Of a stretch of 64,000 nt of DNA, positions 1-8,818 are shown piece after piece. Source of the stretch: Pedobacter sp. D749. GTDB taxonomy: Bacteria > Bacteroidota > Bacteroidia > Sphingobacteriales > Sphingobacteriaceae. The position numbers and the translations under genes are program-made. Under the pieces are notes generated by a model that saw only the letters and a program-made list of their open reading frames with translations, made no database searches and was not told the origin of the DNA. The stretch covers positions 2,046,001 through 2,110,000 of the forward strand of contig NZ_CP079218.1 of NCBI RefSeq assembly GCF_019317285.1, in the 5' to 3' direction. How positions within the stretch are numbered: the first letter of the stretch is position 1; every line of letters starts with the position of its first letter.

Positions 1-626
1 CTGATTTCAATTTTCATGGTCTGCTGTTTGCTCTTGATCTCATTTTCCAGTTGAAGTTTTTCTAGTTCAGCAACTTTTAAGTCAAGTTCTGCGCGTTCTA
101 CATCTTCCTTTGTTCCGCCGCCTGCTTTTAATAATCTTTTAGCTGAAGAAACCGCATCTTTAAGGTTACTGATCCGTAATTGTTTAATGTTGTTATTGGA
201 TTTGATATCGAAAAAACTCTTCTCCAGATCCAATTTCAGCTTACGGATCTCATTTTCTTTTGATTCCATTTGAAACTGAAGTTTTCCATAATCTGTTTGG
301 CTAACCGATTTATCAAGCAATAAAATCGATTGACCTTTATTTACTTTGTTACCGGCATCCATTGATACATTTTTAATCGATGCGTTTATCGGACTCGTTA
401 AAACCTCTTCGAATTCAGGTAGTACCTCGCCGGTAGCGTTAATGGTATTTTCGATTATTCCGGTCTCTACCCTGGCTGTAGTAATATCAGCATCGGTTAA
501 TGATGGCTTAAAATAAAACCGTACCAACCATAAGATAATGGCGAGAACAATGATGATGATAAAAATGATGAGGTAAGTTTTCTTTTTCCTTTTCGAAGAA
601 ACTTCTTCTTCAATGAGTTTGTCCAT
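1..626 (-). CDS. HlyD-family membrane fusion (periplasmic adaptor) protein, partial
   Basis: N-terminal 208 codons of a gene that runs off the left edge. The start is an ATG at 626. A charged cytoplasmic stretch (residues 1-17, many Lys/Glu) is followed by one membrane anchor (about 18-37). A beta-barrel/lipoyl-like part follows at about 55-106, with the typical sequence 'NATGEVLPEFEEVLTSPIN' and 'VNKGQSILLLD'. From about 115 on there is a long Lys/Glu/Leu-rich coiled coil. This is the usual order of an adaptor that links an inner-membrane ABC or RND transporter to an outer-membrane channel. The partner transporter should lie further left, outside the window. The gene is divergent from the YeiH-like gene at 957. 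The family is clear; the exported substrate cannot be told. Confidence 0.85.
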   Translation of the reverse strand, partial: MDKLIEEEVSSKRKKKTYLIIFIIIIVLAIILWLVRFYFKPSLTDADITTARVETGIIENTINATGEVLPEFEEVLTSPINASIKNVSMDAGNKVNKGQSILLLDKSVSQTDYGKLQFQMESKENEIRKLKLDLEKSFFDIKSNNNIKQLRISNLKDAVSSAKRLLKAGGGTKEDVERAELDLKVAELEKLQLENEIKSKQQTMKIEI

Positions 627-956
627 TCAAATAATTTACAACAGGCTTTACAATAGGGGTGCCATTGTTAAGTTATTGTTTTATAGGTGTTTAATTTTTA
701 TTTTGGATTTGAAAATGCCCGATATCGAACATCCTGTTTATTATCGGGCAAAAAAAATGAATTACTGAGTTTTAGACAGATTTGCGATAAAGGATTTAAG
801 GTCAAATATTTGTTACGGATAAAATCTTGCTGAATAACTACTTTAGTTAGATATTGGGTAACGGTTTATATTATAATAAGATCGTATTCGCTTGCTGTAG
901 CTTGCTAAATGCCAGAAAAAATATTTTTAGAACTGAAATCAAATTAACATCATACT
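627..956. other. Divergent intergenic region with a hairpin
   Basis: This 330-base AT-rich region separates the divergent HlyD-like and YeiH-like genes and must carry both promoters. It holds a perfect 9-bp inverted repeat: TGCCCGATA at 716-724 and TATCGGGCA at 742-750. A run of A, not T, follows on the plus strand, so it is not a normal intrinsic terminator in that direction. It could be an operator or part of a 5' leader. No ORF is supported. Confidence 0.4.
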
Positions 957-2327
957 ATGTCGAATCAAAATAACGCAGCAGATACTACCGGGGCCTTAAC
1001 AGATGCGGGGATAAGCCCGGATAAGAAAACATTTTTACAATCACTCACCGAAGATTGGTGGGCAGTTATATTGGGAACAATTATCATTGCCGCTGTACTT
1101 TATTTAACCAGCAATGGCACTGTAATCAGTTTACCTGCATTTAAATGGGCAAACAGTGAAGATCTTTTGGGAAAAATATTATCGGTAGCTAACTTATTGC
1201 GGATTGTTGAAATGGGGGCTGTTTTTCTGGCTTTAGCTTCAATAGCTATAGGTTTATCAGGGGGGAATGTTGTACGGTTTGCTGGTGGTTTTGCGCTTAT
1301 CTATTTGTTAGCCATTGTTTCCTTTATTATCGGAGGCAATAAAAGTGTATCCTATTTTGGATTAGAATATGTGGTATTTGCACTGCTTATAGGTATCGCG
1401 TTAGGTAACTTAATCAGGTTGCCATCCTGGCTAAAAGAAGCGGTAAGATCTGAATTTTATATTAAGACAGGTTTAGTCATATTGGGAACTACTATTTTGT
1501 CGGCCGATTTGATTAAAGCTGGTTTGCCTGGTATTATACAGGCGGTTATTGTTGTTACCGTAGTCTGGTTTTTTTCGATGTGGTTGAGCCGCAAGTTAAA
1601 AGTTGATGATGAATTTGGTGTGATATTAGCGTCAGCAGTATCTATATGTGGGGTTTCTGCAGCAATTGTAGCCGCTGGCGCTATTAATGGCGATAAACGT
1701 AAGTTATCTTATGTAACCACTTTAGTATTGATTATGGCTATCCCGATGATGATCATTTTGCCCTGGGCGGTAAAGTATTTTCATATACCTGAAGTGATTG
1801 GAGGAGCGTGGCTGGGCGGTACTTTAGATACCACGGCAACCGTAACTGCTGCAGGCGATTTGGTTGGACCAATAGCTGTTAAAGCGGGTGTTATTGCCAA
1901 GTTTTCGCAAAATGTTTTTATTGGTGTTGCTGCATTTTTCATTGCAATATGGTGGGCCTATAAAAAACCTAAGGGTGATGATGGCGTAATCCTTAAAGCA
2001 GAACGGCCGGGATTGAAAATTGTATGGGAACGATTTCCGAAATTTGTATTGGGTTTTGTTGCGGCATCGTTGGTATTTTCTTTTCTTTTATCTCCTGCAA
2101 CGGCAAAAAGTGTCGGACCAACCTTAAATGGTTTACGCACCGTATGGTTTGCAATCGCATTTATTTCTATTGGGATGGAAGCAAAATTTTCATCATTGGT
2201 GAAACTTCAGGGAGGGAAGCCTGCATTTACTTTTGTTACCGCACAAATATTTAATATATTCTGGACTCTGTTATGGTCGTATATTTTATTTGGCGGGTAT
2301 TTATTACCTGTGCCTGATTTTAAGTAG
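957..2327 (+). CDS. YeiH/UPF0324-family putative sulfate exporter
   Basis: A 456-residue polytopic inner-membrane protein with about ten or eleven hydrophobic segments and a ~35-residue cytoplasmic N-terminus. The family (Cons_hypoth698, YeiH) is recognisable from the core 'GLVILGTTILSADLIKAG', then 'VSICGVSAAIVAAGAI' and 'WLGGTLDTTATVTAAG', with 'FSQNVFIGVAAF' further on. Proteins of this family are annotated as putative sulfate exporters, some found in taurine or cysteine loci, but the transported ion is poorly established. The length is somewhat above that of the ~350-residue enterobacterial members because of the N-terminal extension and an extra helix pair near residues 90-130. The gene stands alone. 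The next gene is 750 bases away, so it is probably monocistronic. Confidence 0.85.
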   Translation: MSNQNNAADTTGALTDAGISPDKKTFLQSLTEDWWAVILGTIIIAAVLYLTSNGTVISLPAFKWANSEDLLGKILSVANLLRIVEMGAVFLALASIAIGLSGGNVVRFAGGFALIYLLAIVSFIIGGNKSVSYFGLEYVVFALLIGIALGNLIRLPSWLKEAVRSEFYIKTGLVILGTTILSADLIKAGLPGIIQAVIVVTVVWFFSMWLSRKLKVDDEFGVILASAVSICGVSAAIVAAGAINGDKRKLSYVTTLVLIMAIPMMIILPWAVKYFHIPEVIGGAWLGGTLDTTATVTAAGDLVGPIAVKAGVIAKFSQNVFIGVAAFFIAIWWAYKKPKGDDGVILKAERPGLKIVWERFPKFVLGFVAASLVFSFLLSPATAKSVGPTLNGLRTVWFAIAFISIGMEAKFSSLVKLQGGKPAFTFVTAQIFNIFWTLLWSYILFGGYLLPVPDFK

Positions 2328-3075
2328 CTGAAGGATTGGGTTTACTCTAGTCCATCGAAAAGTTACATTGACATTATTTTACAAATCATTATTAATCATA
2401 GCTTTAATTACTTTAGTATTTCCGCCCAGCTAGGCCATAGCACGATATCTCCGTTCTACTTAAATCCGGCCTAACAAATTTTTCGGGCTGCACTGTCCAA
2501 GCCAACCTACTAGCTTCGAAAGAAAATTTTCAGCCGGTGTTTTTTGTTTCTTTTTGACAACAAAAATAAAGAGCCTTTCGGCGGCGGCGAGCCGAGGCAA
2601 GACCGCGCCGTAGGATAAGAGAAGACAATAGTACGTCACTCATATTGATTTTAAACAATTAATTAATCCTTAGGATGACAATTCTATATTTATGAGACAG
2701 CCTCTTTTTTACTCTTTTTGTTTCGTTATTTTCCTAATGCAACAATTTGCAAATGCATTTGTATCCAGGCTAGTCATTTCTGTGGTTAGTGCAAACAAAT
2801 CGATCCAGGTTCAATTTTGGTGTTTTACCCAATACCAGGGTATGTTTTTCAGTAGCTCCGCTCAATTTTAGATCGGCGTTGTTTTCGATTACGTTATATA
2901 AACTCTCCTTATTTTGTTTTCCTTCCCAATCTGTGATTTTACTGATACAAAACTTAATGGGCAGATTTTATATTATCTTTAAACAAGAATCACCGGCGCT
3001 TATTGCTAAGCTATTCGTTTAATTGGGCGAGGGGAGTGCCTTGAGAATCCATTTTTTTAACCAAATCATTTGAAT
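2328..3075. other. Long intergenic region with possible gene debris
   Basis: About 750 bases without a convincing gene. A stretch near 2540-2640 has unusually GC-rich patches (2578-2615) next to AT-rich sequence, suggesting a dispersed repeat. On the minus strand 2770-2944 is open for about 57 codons with normal-looking protein composition (it contains 'VIENNADLKLSGATEKHTL') but has no ATG start. On the plus strand a 59-codon ORF from 2691 begins with a signal-peptide-like sequence but then ends. These are best read as decayed coding sequence. Confidence 0.35.
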
Positions 3076-3963
3076 ATGAGAATTACAAAATTTAGCTACC
3101 TGGCTTTTTTGATTTGCCTGATTTATATCGGTTTTTCTGGTTTTAGTTCTGATAAACAGGTTTATCCGCGATTAGGTATAGTATCTGGTTTAACACAGGA
3201 TAGTTTAGCTTATGCATCTGGTTTTAAGATGATCGGCGAATCGGTTCCGAAGATACTTTCACCTGCATTAACCGATGATCAGTTTAATGCCAATTTGAAA
3301 AAGATTAAAGCGGCAAAATGTAAAGTATTAAGCTGTAACCTTTTTTACCCGGCAAGTTTAAAAATAGCCGGACCTGAGGTAGATGAGGCAAAGGTTTTAA
3401 CTTATACCGAAACGGTTCTTTCAAGAGCGCGACAAGCGGGAGTTAAGTTTATCGTTTTGGGCAGTTCGGGTGCAAGAAGCATTCCCGCAGGTTATAATAT
3501 CGTTAAGGCAAAATCTGATTTTGTTATTTTGGCTGGAAAGTTAGCGCAAATTGCCGGAAAATATAGCGTTACCATTTTGTTAGAAAACCTTGAGACTACC
3601 GAAACTAACTTCATCACCTCGTTAAAGTCGGCAGCAGAGATTGTAAGGGAAGTTAATCACCCTAATTTCAGACTTAACGCAGATATTTTCCATATGATGC
3701 GTGAAGGAGAATCTCCTAATGAAATTATTGAGGCAGGCGACTTGATTGGATTTTCAGAGGTTGCCGAAAAACAAAACAGGACATTGCCTGGTGTTATGGG
3801 CGACGATTTTAAACCTTATTTAAGAGCTTTGCACAAAATAAATTATAAAGGGTTCATTTTTATTGAGGGGAGCATCAAAAATCCGACTACCGAAATGCCA
3901 CTTGCTTTTAAATATCTGTCTGCTCAGATTGCAGAAGTATATTCGGAAAAGAAAACGGATTAA
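3076..3963 (+). CDS. Exported sugar phosphate isomerase/epimerase-like TIM-barrel protein
   Basis: About 295 residues. A start at the ATG at 3076 is preferred over an in-frame TTG two codons upstream, because it opens directly into a signal peptide ('MRITKFSYLAFLICLIYIGFSG'). The mature part resembles the xylose isomerase-like/AP-endonuclease-2 TIM-barrel family: 'ETVLSRARQAGVKFIVLGSSG' (strand and helix), 'VTILLENLETTE' with the conserved metal-ligand Glu, 'NFRLNADIFHMMREGESP' with Asp/His ligands, and a C-terminal 'YKGFIFIEGS' with the last Glu. Secreted members of this family are common in Bacteroidota and their substrates are mostly unknown. The gene is isolated and converges on the next gene. 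Confidence 0.75.
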   Translation: MRITKFSYLAFLICLIYIGFSGFSSDKQVYPRLGIVSGLTQDSLAYASGFKMIGESVPKILSPALTDDQFNANLKKIKAAKCKVLSCNLFYPASLKIAGPEVDEAKVLTYTETVLSRARQAGVKFIVLGSSGARSIPAGYNIVKAKSDFVILAGKLAQIAGKYSVTILLENLETTETNFITSLKSAAEIVREVNHPNFRLNADIFHMMREGESPNEIIEAGDLIGFSEVAEKQNRTLPGVMGDDFKPYLRALHKINYKGFIFIEGSIKNPTTEMPLAFKYLSAQIAEVYSEKKTD

Positions 3964-4004
3964 TTATTATTCTTTCCTAATTGCTATAAGGGTTGTAAAT
4001 GCGG

Positions 4005-4631
4005 TTATTTAGATAATGAAACTAACGATTGGGTGCTTGTTTTAGCTGTAGTATGATCAATATTTGGCAAACGCATTTTTGCAATGCTGGTTTCAACAGT
4101 TAAAGATGGGTTTTCTTTTTTAGCAATTGTAGCTATGTCTCTTACGGTGCTTGATAACATTTTAAGCGTAAGCATAAATTTGCGTTCGATATTCCTGATC
4201 TTTTGAAAATCTGCATTTGGATTAAAGCGTTCGGCATTTGAACACTCACATAGGTTAAATTGGATACTATCTAAAACAACCAGTTTGTCTGTAATTTGGT
4301 TCAATACATTATCCGAAAGATTTAACCCCTGAATAGCGATTACCTTGTTGTTTTTTACATAATAATCTAAGCCATTAAAACTAATCAGGGTTAAGTTTTT
4401 TCTGTTTATGATGTATTCTTCCTTTGGAAAGTTGTTGTTTGATAAATTTTTATTGTATGAATTGTGCTGATCAGCCAGTCTCTTAATGATCGCATTTCCG
4501 TCCAATTTTTCTATGTTCTCCGAAATGTTAGCTGGTTCTGTTGGCTTGTTTTGGGCAAGAGCACCAATTGTTAAGCAAGAAAATGAGGTAATTAAAGAAA
4601 ATATTAGAGCGGTTGGTTTGATAAATTTCAT
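4005..4631 (-). CDS. Hypothetical exported protein
   Basis: A 208-residue protein that I cannot assign to a family. The open frame continues upstream to 4757, but the ATG at 4631 is the likely start because it begins a clear signal peptide ('MKFIKPTALIFSLITSFS', then 'GALAQN'), while the upstream extension is Lys/Asn-rich and unlike a coding N-terminus. The mature part is rich in Asn, Lys, Ile and Leu. It has a central 'GLDYYVKNNKVIAIQGLNL' stretch, one CxC ('LCECSN') and a helical C-terminal half. A promoter-like element ends five bases before this ATG, which supports the shorter start and suggests a leaderless message. Confidence 0.65.
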   Translation of the reverse strand: MKFIKPTALIFSLITSFSCLTIGALAQNKPTEPANISENIEKLDGNAIIKRLADQHNSYNKNLSNNNFPKEEYIINRKNLTLISFNGLDYYVKNNKVIAIQGLNLSDNVLNQITDKLVVLDSIQFNLCECSNAERFNPNADFQKIRNIERKFMLTLKMLSSTVRDIATIAKKENPSLTVETSIAKMRLPNIDHTTAKTSTQSLVSLSK

Positions 4632-4635
4632 GCCG

Positions 4636-4666
4636 CAAAAATAAGTTTTTAATTCTATTAAACGAA
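4636..4666 (-). promoter_or_regulatory. Bacteroidota-type promoter for the 4005-4631 gene
   Basis: Read on the minus strand: TTCG at 4666-4663, a 19-base spacer, then TATTTTTG at 4643-4636. The Bacteroidota consensus is TTTG, about 19 bases, TAnnTTTG. The -7 box matches fully and the -33 box has one mismatch at exact spacing. The A of the ATG lies five bases past the -7 box, about where transcription should begin. Confidence 0.5.
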
Positions 4667-4850
4667 TTTTTGTAGGTTTAATATTACGATTTGTTTGTTG
4701 TTTTTTATTTTTTTTGATGACAAAAATCAACTTTTTGGTAGTTAAGTTATTTGTCACTTATGATTATACGTGAACGGTATGGCTTTGATATATAAAATCC
4801 ATGGAGCAGGCCAAGTAATTTAAGTCTATTATTTCAAACAAATTTAATTG

Positions 4851-6011
4851 TTAAAAAGAGATAATTTGTTCAGTCTTTTTACCTCTAGCTTCTGTTGTCA
4901 ATGCATCCAAGTAAATACTGATGTTTAAAGTGTAGAAGCCTTCTTCGTCAATTCCTGCGGTCATTTCTGCATTTTGATGGTAGGCATACTTGAGTCGGTT
5001 ACTGATATTATCCATCCCTGAACCAAAGCCTACCGTGCTTTTTATTGATCTCGGTAAATTACGGCTCTCAATATGCAATTTTCCATCAAAAGTGTAAACA
5101 TCTATAGTTGCCTTATTTTCTACATCATTAAGGTTTCCATGTTTAAACATATTTTCTAAAATAGTAAGCAAAACAAGTGGAATTAATTTAATTTCATCAA
5201 GGTCAGGTCCACTGGCAAACTCAATATTAATTGCACCTTGAGTAATTCGGTGCAGGCCGATCAGGTTTTCACATTGTGAAATTTCATCACTTAAACGGAC
5301 ATAACCTTCATTGTGTTGCGTGTTAGCTGCAAAGCGCATCATGTCGGAAAGGTAAAGCATCACTTTTGCATCTTCCGGAGCGTAAGCACTTAGTTTTTGG
5401 TGTACAAACTCAAATGTATTAAAAAGCAGATGGGGATTGATCTGTGCTTTCATGAAAGCATTCTTAGACATGGCCAGTTCTTTATCCATCTTTTCCTTCT
5501 CAATAAGCATTTGAAAACGCTGTTTTTCAATACGTGATTTTTCTGTCCTTTCACTGATAAACTGCTTTAAGAAATAATAACCAGTAGAAAAAAGCAGGAA
5601 AAAAGAAGATCTCCATAGTAAAGTGAGTAAACGCGTTTCTACCGGCGCTGCTGCACTGGGGATGTAGTCGGTGTATTTTCTTAAAAAGACATCAAGGTAA
5701 AAGACAAAACCAACATATAAAGCAAGTTCGAAAATAACAAACAAAGGAATTTTATATATCGCCCTCCTTGGGAATATGGTCGCTTTTTCGAGTAGCCAGA
5801 CATGTAAATAAAACAGGCAGATGTTTACGATATAATGGACTACATAATTCCCGAATTTGCCAAAAATCCCTGTTGCCAATCCAATAATGACAGATTCCCA
5901 AAAGATAAAAGATGCCCAGGCTATTAAATGCACGCGATACTGATAAACCCAATTATAGATCATATTGGGACTCCGGTTTAACCTATCCATAAAGAGATTT
6001 TTACCATTCAT
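4851..6011 (-). CDS. LytS/YehU-type sensor histidine kinase
   Basis: A 386-residue inner-membrane kinase. Four hydrophobic segments (about residues 28-50, 57-75, 88-110 and 128-148) are followed by a coiled-coil linker (150-185). The His_kinase domain follows, with 'KAQINPHLLFNTFEF' and phospho-acceptor His194. A short HATPase domain comes next: N-box 'TILENMFKHGN' and G-box 'GFGSGMDNISNRL'. There is no separate periplasmic sensor domain, so any ligand would be sensed by the membrane part, as in LytS and AgrC-like kinases. The likely partner is the LytTR regulator at 6229-6960. The two genes share a strand but are 217 bases apart, and that gap contains a small peptide ORF on the other strand. 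Confidence 0.92.
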   Translation of the reverse strand: MNGKNLFMDRLNRSPNMIYNWVYQYRVHLIAWASFIFWESVIIGLATGIFGKFGNYVVHYIVNICLFYLHVWLLEKATIFPRRAIYKIPLFVIFELALYVGFVFYLDVFLRKYTDYIPSAAAPVETRLLTLLWRSSFFLLFSTGYYFLKQFISERTEKSRIEKQRFQMLIEKEKMDKELAMSKNAFMKAQINPHLLFNTFEFVHQKLSAYAPEDAKVMLYLSDMMRFAANTQHNEGYVRLSDEISQCENLIGLHRITQGAINIEFASGPDLDEIKLIPLVLLTILENMFKHGNLNDVENKATIDVYTFDGKLHIESRNLPRSIKSTVGFGSGMDNISNRLKYAYHQNAEMTAGIDEEGFYTLNISIYLDALTTEARGKKTEQIISF

Positions 6012-6067
6012 GTAACAACTAAAATTATAGGGGACTGTTGCTGCTAGTTTTCGAAAAAAAAATGATT

Positions 6068-6211
6068 ATGAAAACTAAAAAACTTAACAAACGGACCCTG
6101 TTCGTATTCAAAAAAAATTATACTACAGGCATGCAGGCTGGAACAATCCATTCAGATCCAACAACATCTTCACTTACCACTACGGTTAGCTCTGGCATCC
6201 TTTTCAATTAA
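6068..6211 (+). CDS. Small Ser/Thr-rich peptide, possible RiPP precursor or signal peptide
   Basis: A 47-codon ORF, or 49 codons from the in-frame ATG at 6062. The N-terminal half is strongly basic ('MKTKKLNKRTLFVFKKN'). The C-terminal half is almost all Ser, Thr and small residues ('SDPTTSSLTTTVSSGILFN'). The 27 residues from Gly21 on contain 11 Ser/Thr and no Cys. The 'KKLNKRTL' part resembles the leader motif (L-N-K-x-T-I/L) of Bacteroidota class I lanthipeptide-like precursors, and 'DPTT' plus a Thr run is also like such cores. It lies between a LytS kinase and its LytTR regulator, divergent from the kinase and convergent with the regulator. No modification enzyme is adjacent. That it is expressed is inference; a 26-codon ORF overlaps it on the opposite strand. 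Confidence 0.5.
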   Translation: MKTKKLNKRTLFVFKKNYTTGMQAGTIHSDPTTSSLTTTVSSGILFN

Positions 6212-6228
6212 AAATATATCAGTAGCCG

Positions 6229-6960
6229 TTATTTTTTACGGCTACTGATGATTAACCTTTCGGAAATAAAACTTTTAAATTCATTATAATAAATATCCCC
6301 AACGGTAAAGCTAATGTGGTTATTCATGGTAATCCGATTTCCATCAATATACAAAATCTTATCAATGGCTACGATATAACCACGGTGTAATTGGATAAAA
6401 CCGTTTTTGATGCTAAGCTGTTCCCGAACATCTTTTAAGCTTAAGTAAGCGATAATTATTTTTCCTAGGGTATGTAATTTAATATAATTATGAAAACTTT
6501 CAAAGGCAATAATATCTTCATATTTAACCATTACCGCACGGTGCTCTTCTTCCTTATTTTTCACCAGAAAATAATCTTCGTTAGCGCCGCCAGTCATTTC
6601 ATGTCCGAAAAGCCGGGTAATTGTTGTTGCAAATTTAGCATAGCTATATGGTTTAAGCAAATAAGCGTCTCCTGCAGCTTCAAAAGCATCAAAAGCATAC
6701 TCTTGATGTGAAGTAGTGAAGATAAGTTTTCTGGTTCTGAAGCGGATGGCTTTGGCCAGTTCCAACCCTGAAATTTGTGGCATTTCCACGTCCATAAAAA
6801 TTATATCAACCGTTTCTGAAGTGGCTAGCTCCCTTAAGGCAGTAATTGGGTCAGTATATTGCTGCACAAGCCGCATGTTTGGAGTATCATCTATATATTT
6901 CTGTAGTCCTACTAAAGAACTGTACTGGTCATCTATGGCTATGCACTTAATCATCTTCAA
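6229..6960 (-). CDS. LytTR-family response regulator
   Basis: A 243-residue cytoplasmic DNA-binding regulator. The receiver domain (about residues 4-120) has the acidic pair Asp10/Asp11, phospho-acceptor Asp57 in 'IIFMDVEMP', Thr82/Thr83 and Lys103 in 'LLKPYS'. The C-terminal LytTR domain (about 140-240) has the typical 'YEDIIAFESFHNYIKLHT' and 'FIQLHRGYIVAIDKI' sequences. It is the natural partner of the LytS-type kinase at 4851-6011, as AlgR is for AlgZ. An ATG three codons inside is an alternative start. Targets are unknown; the small peptide gene in between is an obvious candidate. Confidence 0.93.
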   Translation of the reverse strand: MKMIKCIAIDDQYSSLVGLQKYIDDTPNMRLVQQYTDPITALRELATSETVDIIFMDVEMPQISGLELAKAIRFRTRKLIFTTSHQEYAFDAFEAAGDAYLLKPYSYAKFATTITRLFGHEMTGGANEDYFLVKNKEEEHRAVMVKYEDIIAFESFHNYIKLHTLGKIIIAYLSLKDVREQLSIKNGFIQLHRGYIVAIDKILYIDGNRITMNNHISFTVGDIYYNEFKSFISERLIISSRKK

Positions 6961-7407
6961 AAATCTAGTTCTCTTATAACGAAATTACGCCTTTTTGTAA
7001 CGAAAAGAATACTATCTGTACGCTTTAATTTTAAATTTTTCCCATATTAACTAATTTAATTCATAATTTATCAATTAAGTTTATTAGATGCAGGCAATAG
7101 CTCCAATCCATAAAATATGTTGGCATACTGATAAAAATATATACCACCTTTAATGGATTTACTAATCTATTATAAGTTTGAAATTTATTCAAATTAAGAG
7201 CGTAGGCTCGTCCTCTTTGTTACAAGAGTATACATATCCCTACACCTGTGTAGTTGTAGCTGTTTAATTAAGCCATTTCATTTTTGGTGTCACCGCATTG
7301 CAACATGCGGTACAGATTATGTTGGCTAAACGTCATATATATTCATTTGAAACGAGACTTGGTTTTATTAAAGATATTTTTGCAATACAGATTTATCCCT
7401 TTAATTT
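6961..7407. other. Intergenic region with two palindromes
   Basis: About 450 AT-rich bases between two divergent genes. Two compact inverted repeats stand out: CTACAC-CT-GTGTAG at 7240-7253 and CCGCAT-6-ATGCGG at 7293-7310. Either could bind a dimeric regulator. A perfect -7 box, TATTTTTG at 7375-7382, lies 25 bases before the flavin oxidoreductase start, without a good -33 partner at 19 bases. No ORF is supported. Confidence 0.35.
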
Positions 7408-8412
7408 ATGGCTGATCACTTATTGAAAAATGTACTTTATTCCGTTCTCGATCTTGCAACTGTTTTAGATGGTTTTACTGCTGCAGATACCTTTAAAACC
7501 AGTCTTGATTTAGCTAAACAATCTGAAACTTTAGGGTATACACGTTACTGGTTTGCCGAACACCATAATATGGCCGGTGTAGCCAGTTCCGCAACGGCGG
7601 TACTTATTGGTTACATTGCCGGTAATACGAATAGTATACGCGTAGGTTCCGGAGGCATTATGCTGCCCAATCACGCACCCTTAATTGTAGCAGAACAATT
7701 TGGCACATTGGCCTCACTTTATCCTAATCGGATCGATCTGGGTTTGGGCAGGGCACCAGGAACCGATCAGGTTACGGCAATGGCCATCCGTGGCGAAAAC
7801 TTTAATGCTGCTCATAGTTTTCCCAGGGATGTTGAGAAACTGCAACAGTTTTTCTCCGCCAGTAATAACCGGGCAAGTGTAAGGGCTATGCCAGGAGAAG
7901 GCCTGGACATTCCAATCTGGATTTTAGGTTCAAGTACTGATAGCGCACGCTTAGCTGCAGAAAAAGGACTTCCTTATGCTTTTGCCAGTCATTTTGCCCC
8001 AACCTATTTCGAACAGGCGATATCCATTTATAGAAATAATTTTAAACCATCAGCATTTTTACAGGAACCTTATGTAATGGCCTGTGTGAATGTGGTGGCT
8101 GCAGATACTGATGCAGAAGCAGAACGTTTGTCAAGTTCTGTAAAACGGATGTTTTTAGGTGTAATAACAGGTAAAAGAGAATTACTAAAGCCTGCTGTTG
8201 ATGATATTAATGTATATTGGGATCAGTTGGAAAAAGAATCAGTAGAGCAGATGTTGTATTATTCTTTTATTGGCAGCGCTAATACCATTAAAGAAAATTT
8301 AGAAGCATTTGTTACCAAATATGGTATAAACGAGGTCATGAGCACGTCGCATATTTATGACCATCAGGCAAAATTGCATTCGAATAAAATTTTTGCCGGG
8401 TTGTTTAGATAG
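7408..8412 (+). CDS. LLM-class (luciferase-like) flavin-dependent oxidoreductase
   Basis: A 334-residue cytoplasmic TIM-barrel protein of the bacterial luciferase-like monooxygenase family, in the group that includes YhbW-type proteins. The markers are '[24 protein letters not shown]', '[25 protein letters not shown]', '[14 protein letters not shown]' and '[28 protein letters not shown]'. These form the FMN/F420-type pocket. The enzymes use reduced flavin, but the substrate of this subgroup is not known. It lies alone, with repeats downstream. Length is normal for the family and the ATG start fits the expected N-terminal strand. Confidence 0.9.
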   Translation: MADHLLKNVLYSVLDLATVLDGFTAADTFKTSLDLAKQSETLGYTRYWFAEHHNMAGVASSATAVLIGYIAGNTNSIRVGSGGIMLPNHAPLIVAEQFGTLASLYPNRIDLGLGRAPGTDQVTAMAIRGENFNAAHSFPRDVEKLQQFFSASNNRASVRAMPGEGLDIPIWILGSSTDSARLAAEKGLPYAFASHFAPTYFEQAISIYRNNFKPSAFLQEPYVMACVNVVAADTDAEAERLSSSVKRMFLGVITGKRELLKPAVDDINVYWDQLEKESVEQMLYYSFIGSANTIKENLEAFVTKYGINEVMSTSHIYDHQAKLHSNKIFAGLFR

Positions 8413-8818
8413 AAGATAGGTCGTCATTTCGTAGTCGAGAAATCTATCCAGGTAGATCTCTCCATTCCGTTGCACTTCAGTCGGGATGACGACCGTTTTA
8501 TTGAAGATATCGAACGTGTGGTCAGAATCCTGTCCATTTTACATTTTACATTTTACATCTTACATTTTCCATTTAACCACCGAGTTCACAGAGAAAAAAC
8601 TACAGAGGACACAAAGTTATTCCGATACAATTTCCGCGGTAGTCTTCTTAGATCTGCGGGAAGCTAGTCGTCTGAGTTTCCCGCGGATACCATTGACGTG
8701 CGCAGAATCCCGTCCATTTTACATCTTACATTTTCCATCATCACTTACTCTTTAAGATTTCTTAATAATAAGGGAATATTGAGCTGCTAGCTTTGCTGCG
8801 AAAAAAAGCACCATCCCT
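8413..8818. repeat. Intergenic repeats (REP-like palindrome and T/A-rich direct repeats)
   Basis: Just after the oxidoreductase there is an imperfect palindrome: GGTCGTCATTTC at about 8418-8429 pairs with GGGATGACGACC at about 8482-8493. Downstream, a phrase beginning CAGAATCC(T/C)GTCCATTTTACAT occurs twice, at about 8523 and 8702. Short ORFs across this region follow the repeats and have repeat-encoded, low-complexity translations, so no gene is called. Confidence 0.5.

Noticed and set aside
2789..3022. 77-codon plus-strand ORF
   Set aside because: It has no ATG, a hydrophobic low-quality translation, and overlaps an equally good open frame on the other strand. Not supported as a gene.
4632..4757. 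N-terminal extension of the exported unknown
   Set aside because: The 42 extra residues are Lys/Asn-rich, precede a good signal peptide and cover the promoter, so they are probably not translated.
8470..8755. Two overlapping short ORFs after the flavin oxidoreductase
   Set aside because: Both are built from direct repeats (CCATTTTACAT phrases) and a palindrome; the translations are repeats of 'FYILHF' and have no independent support.
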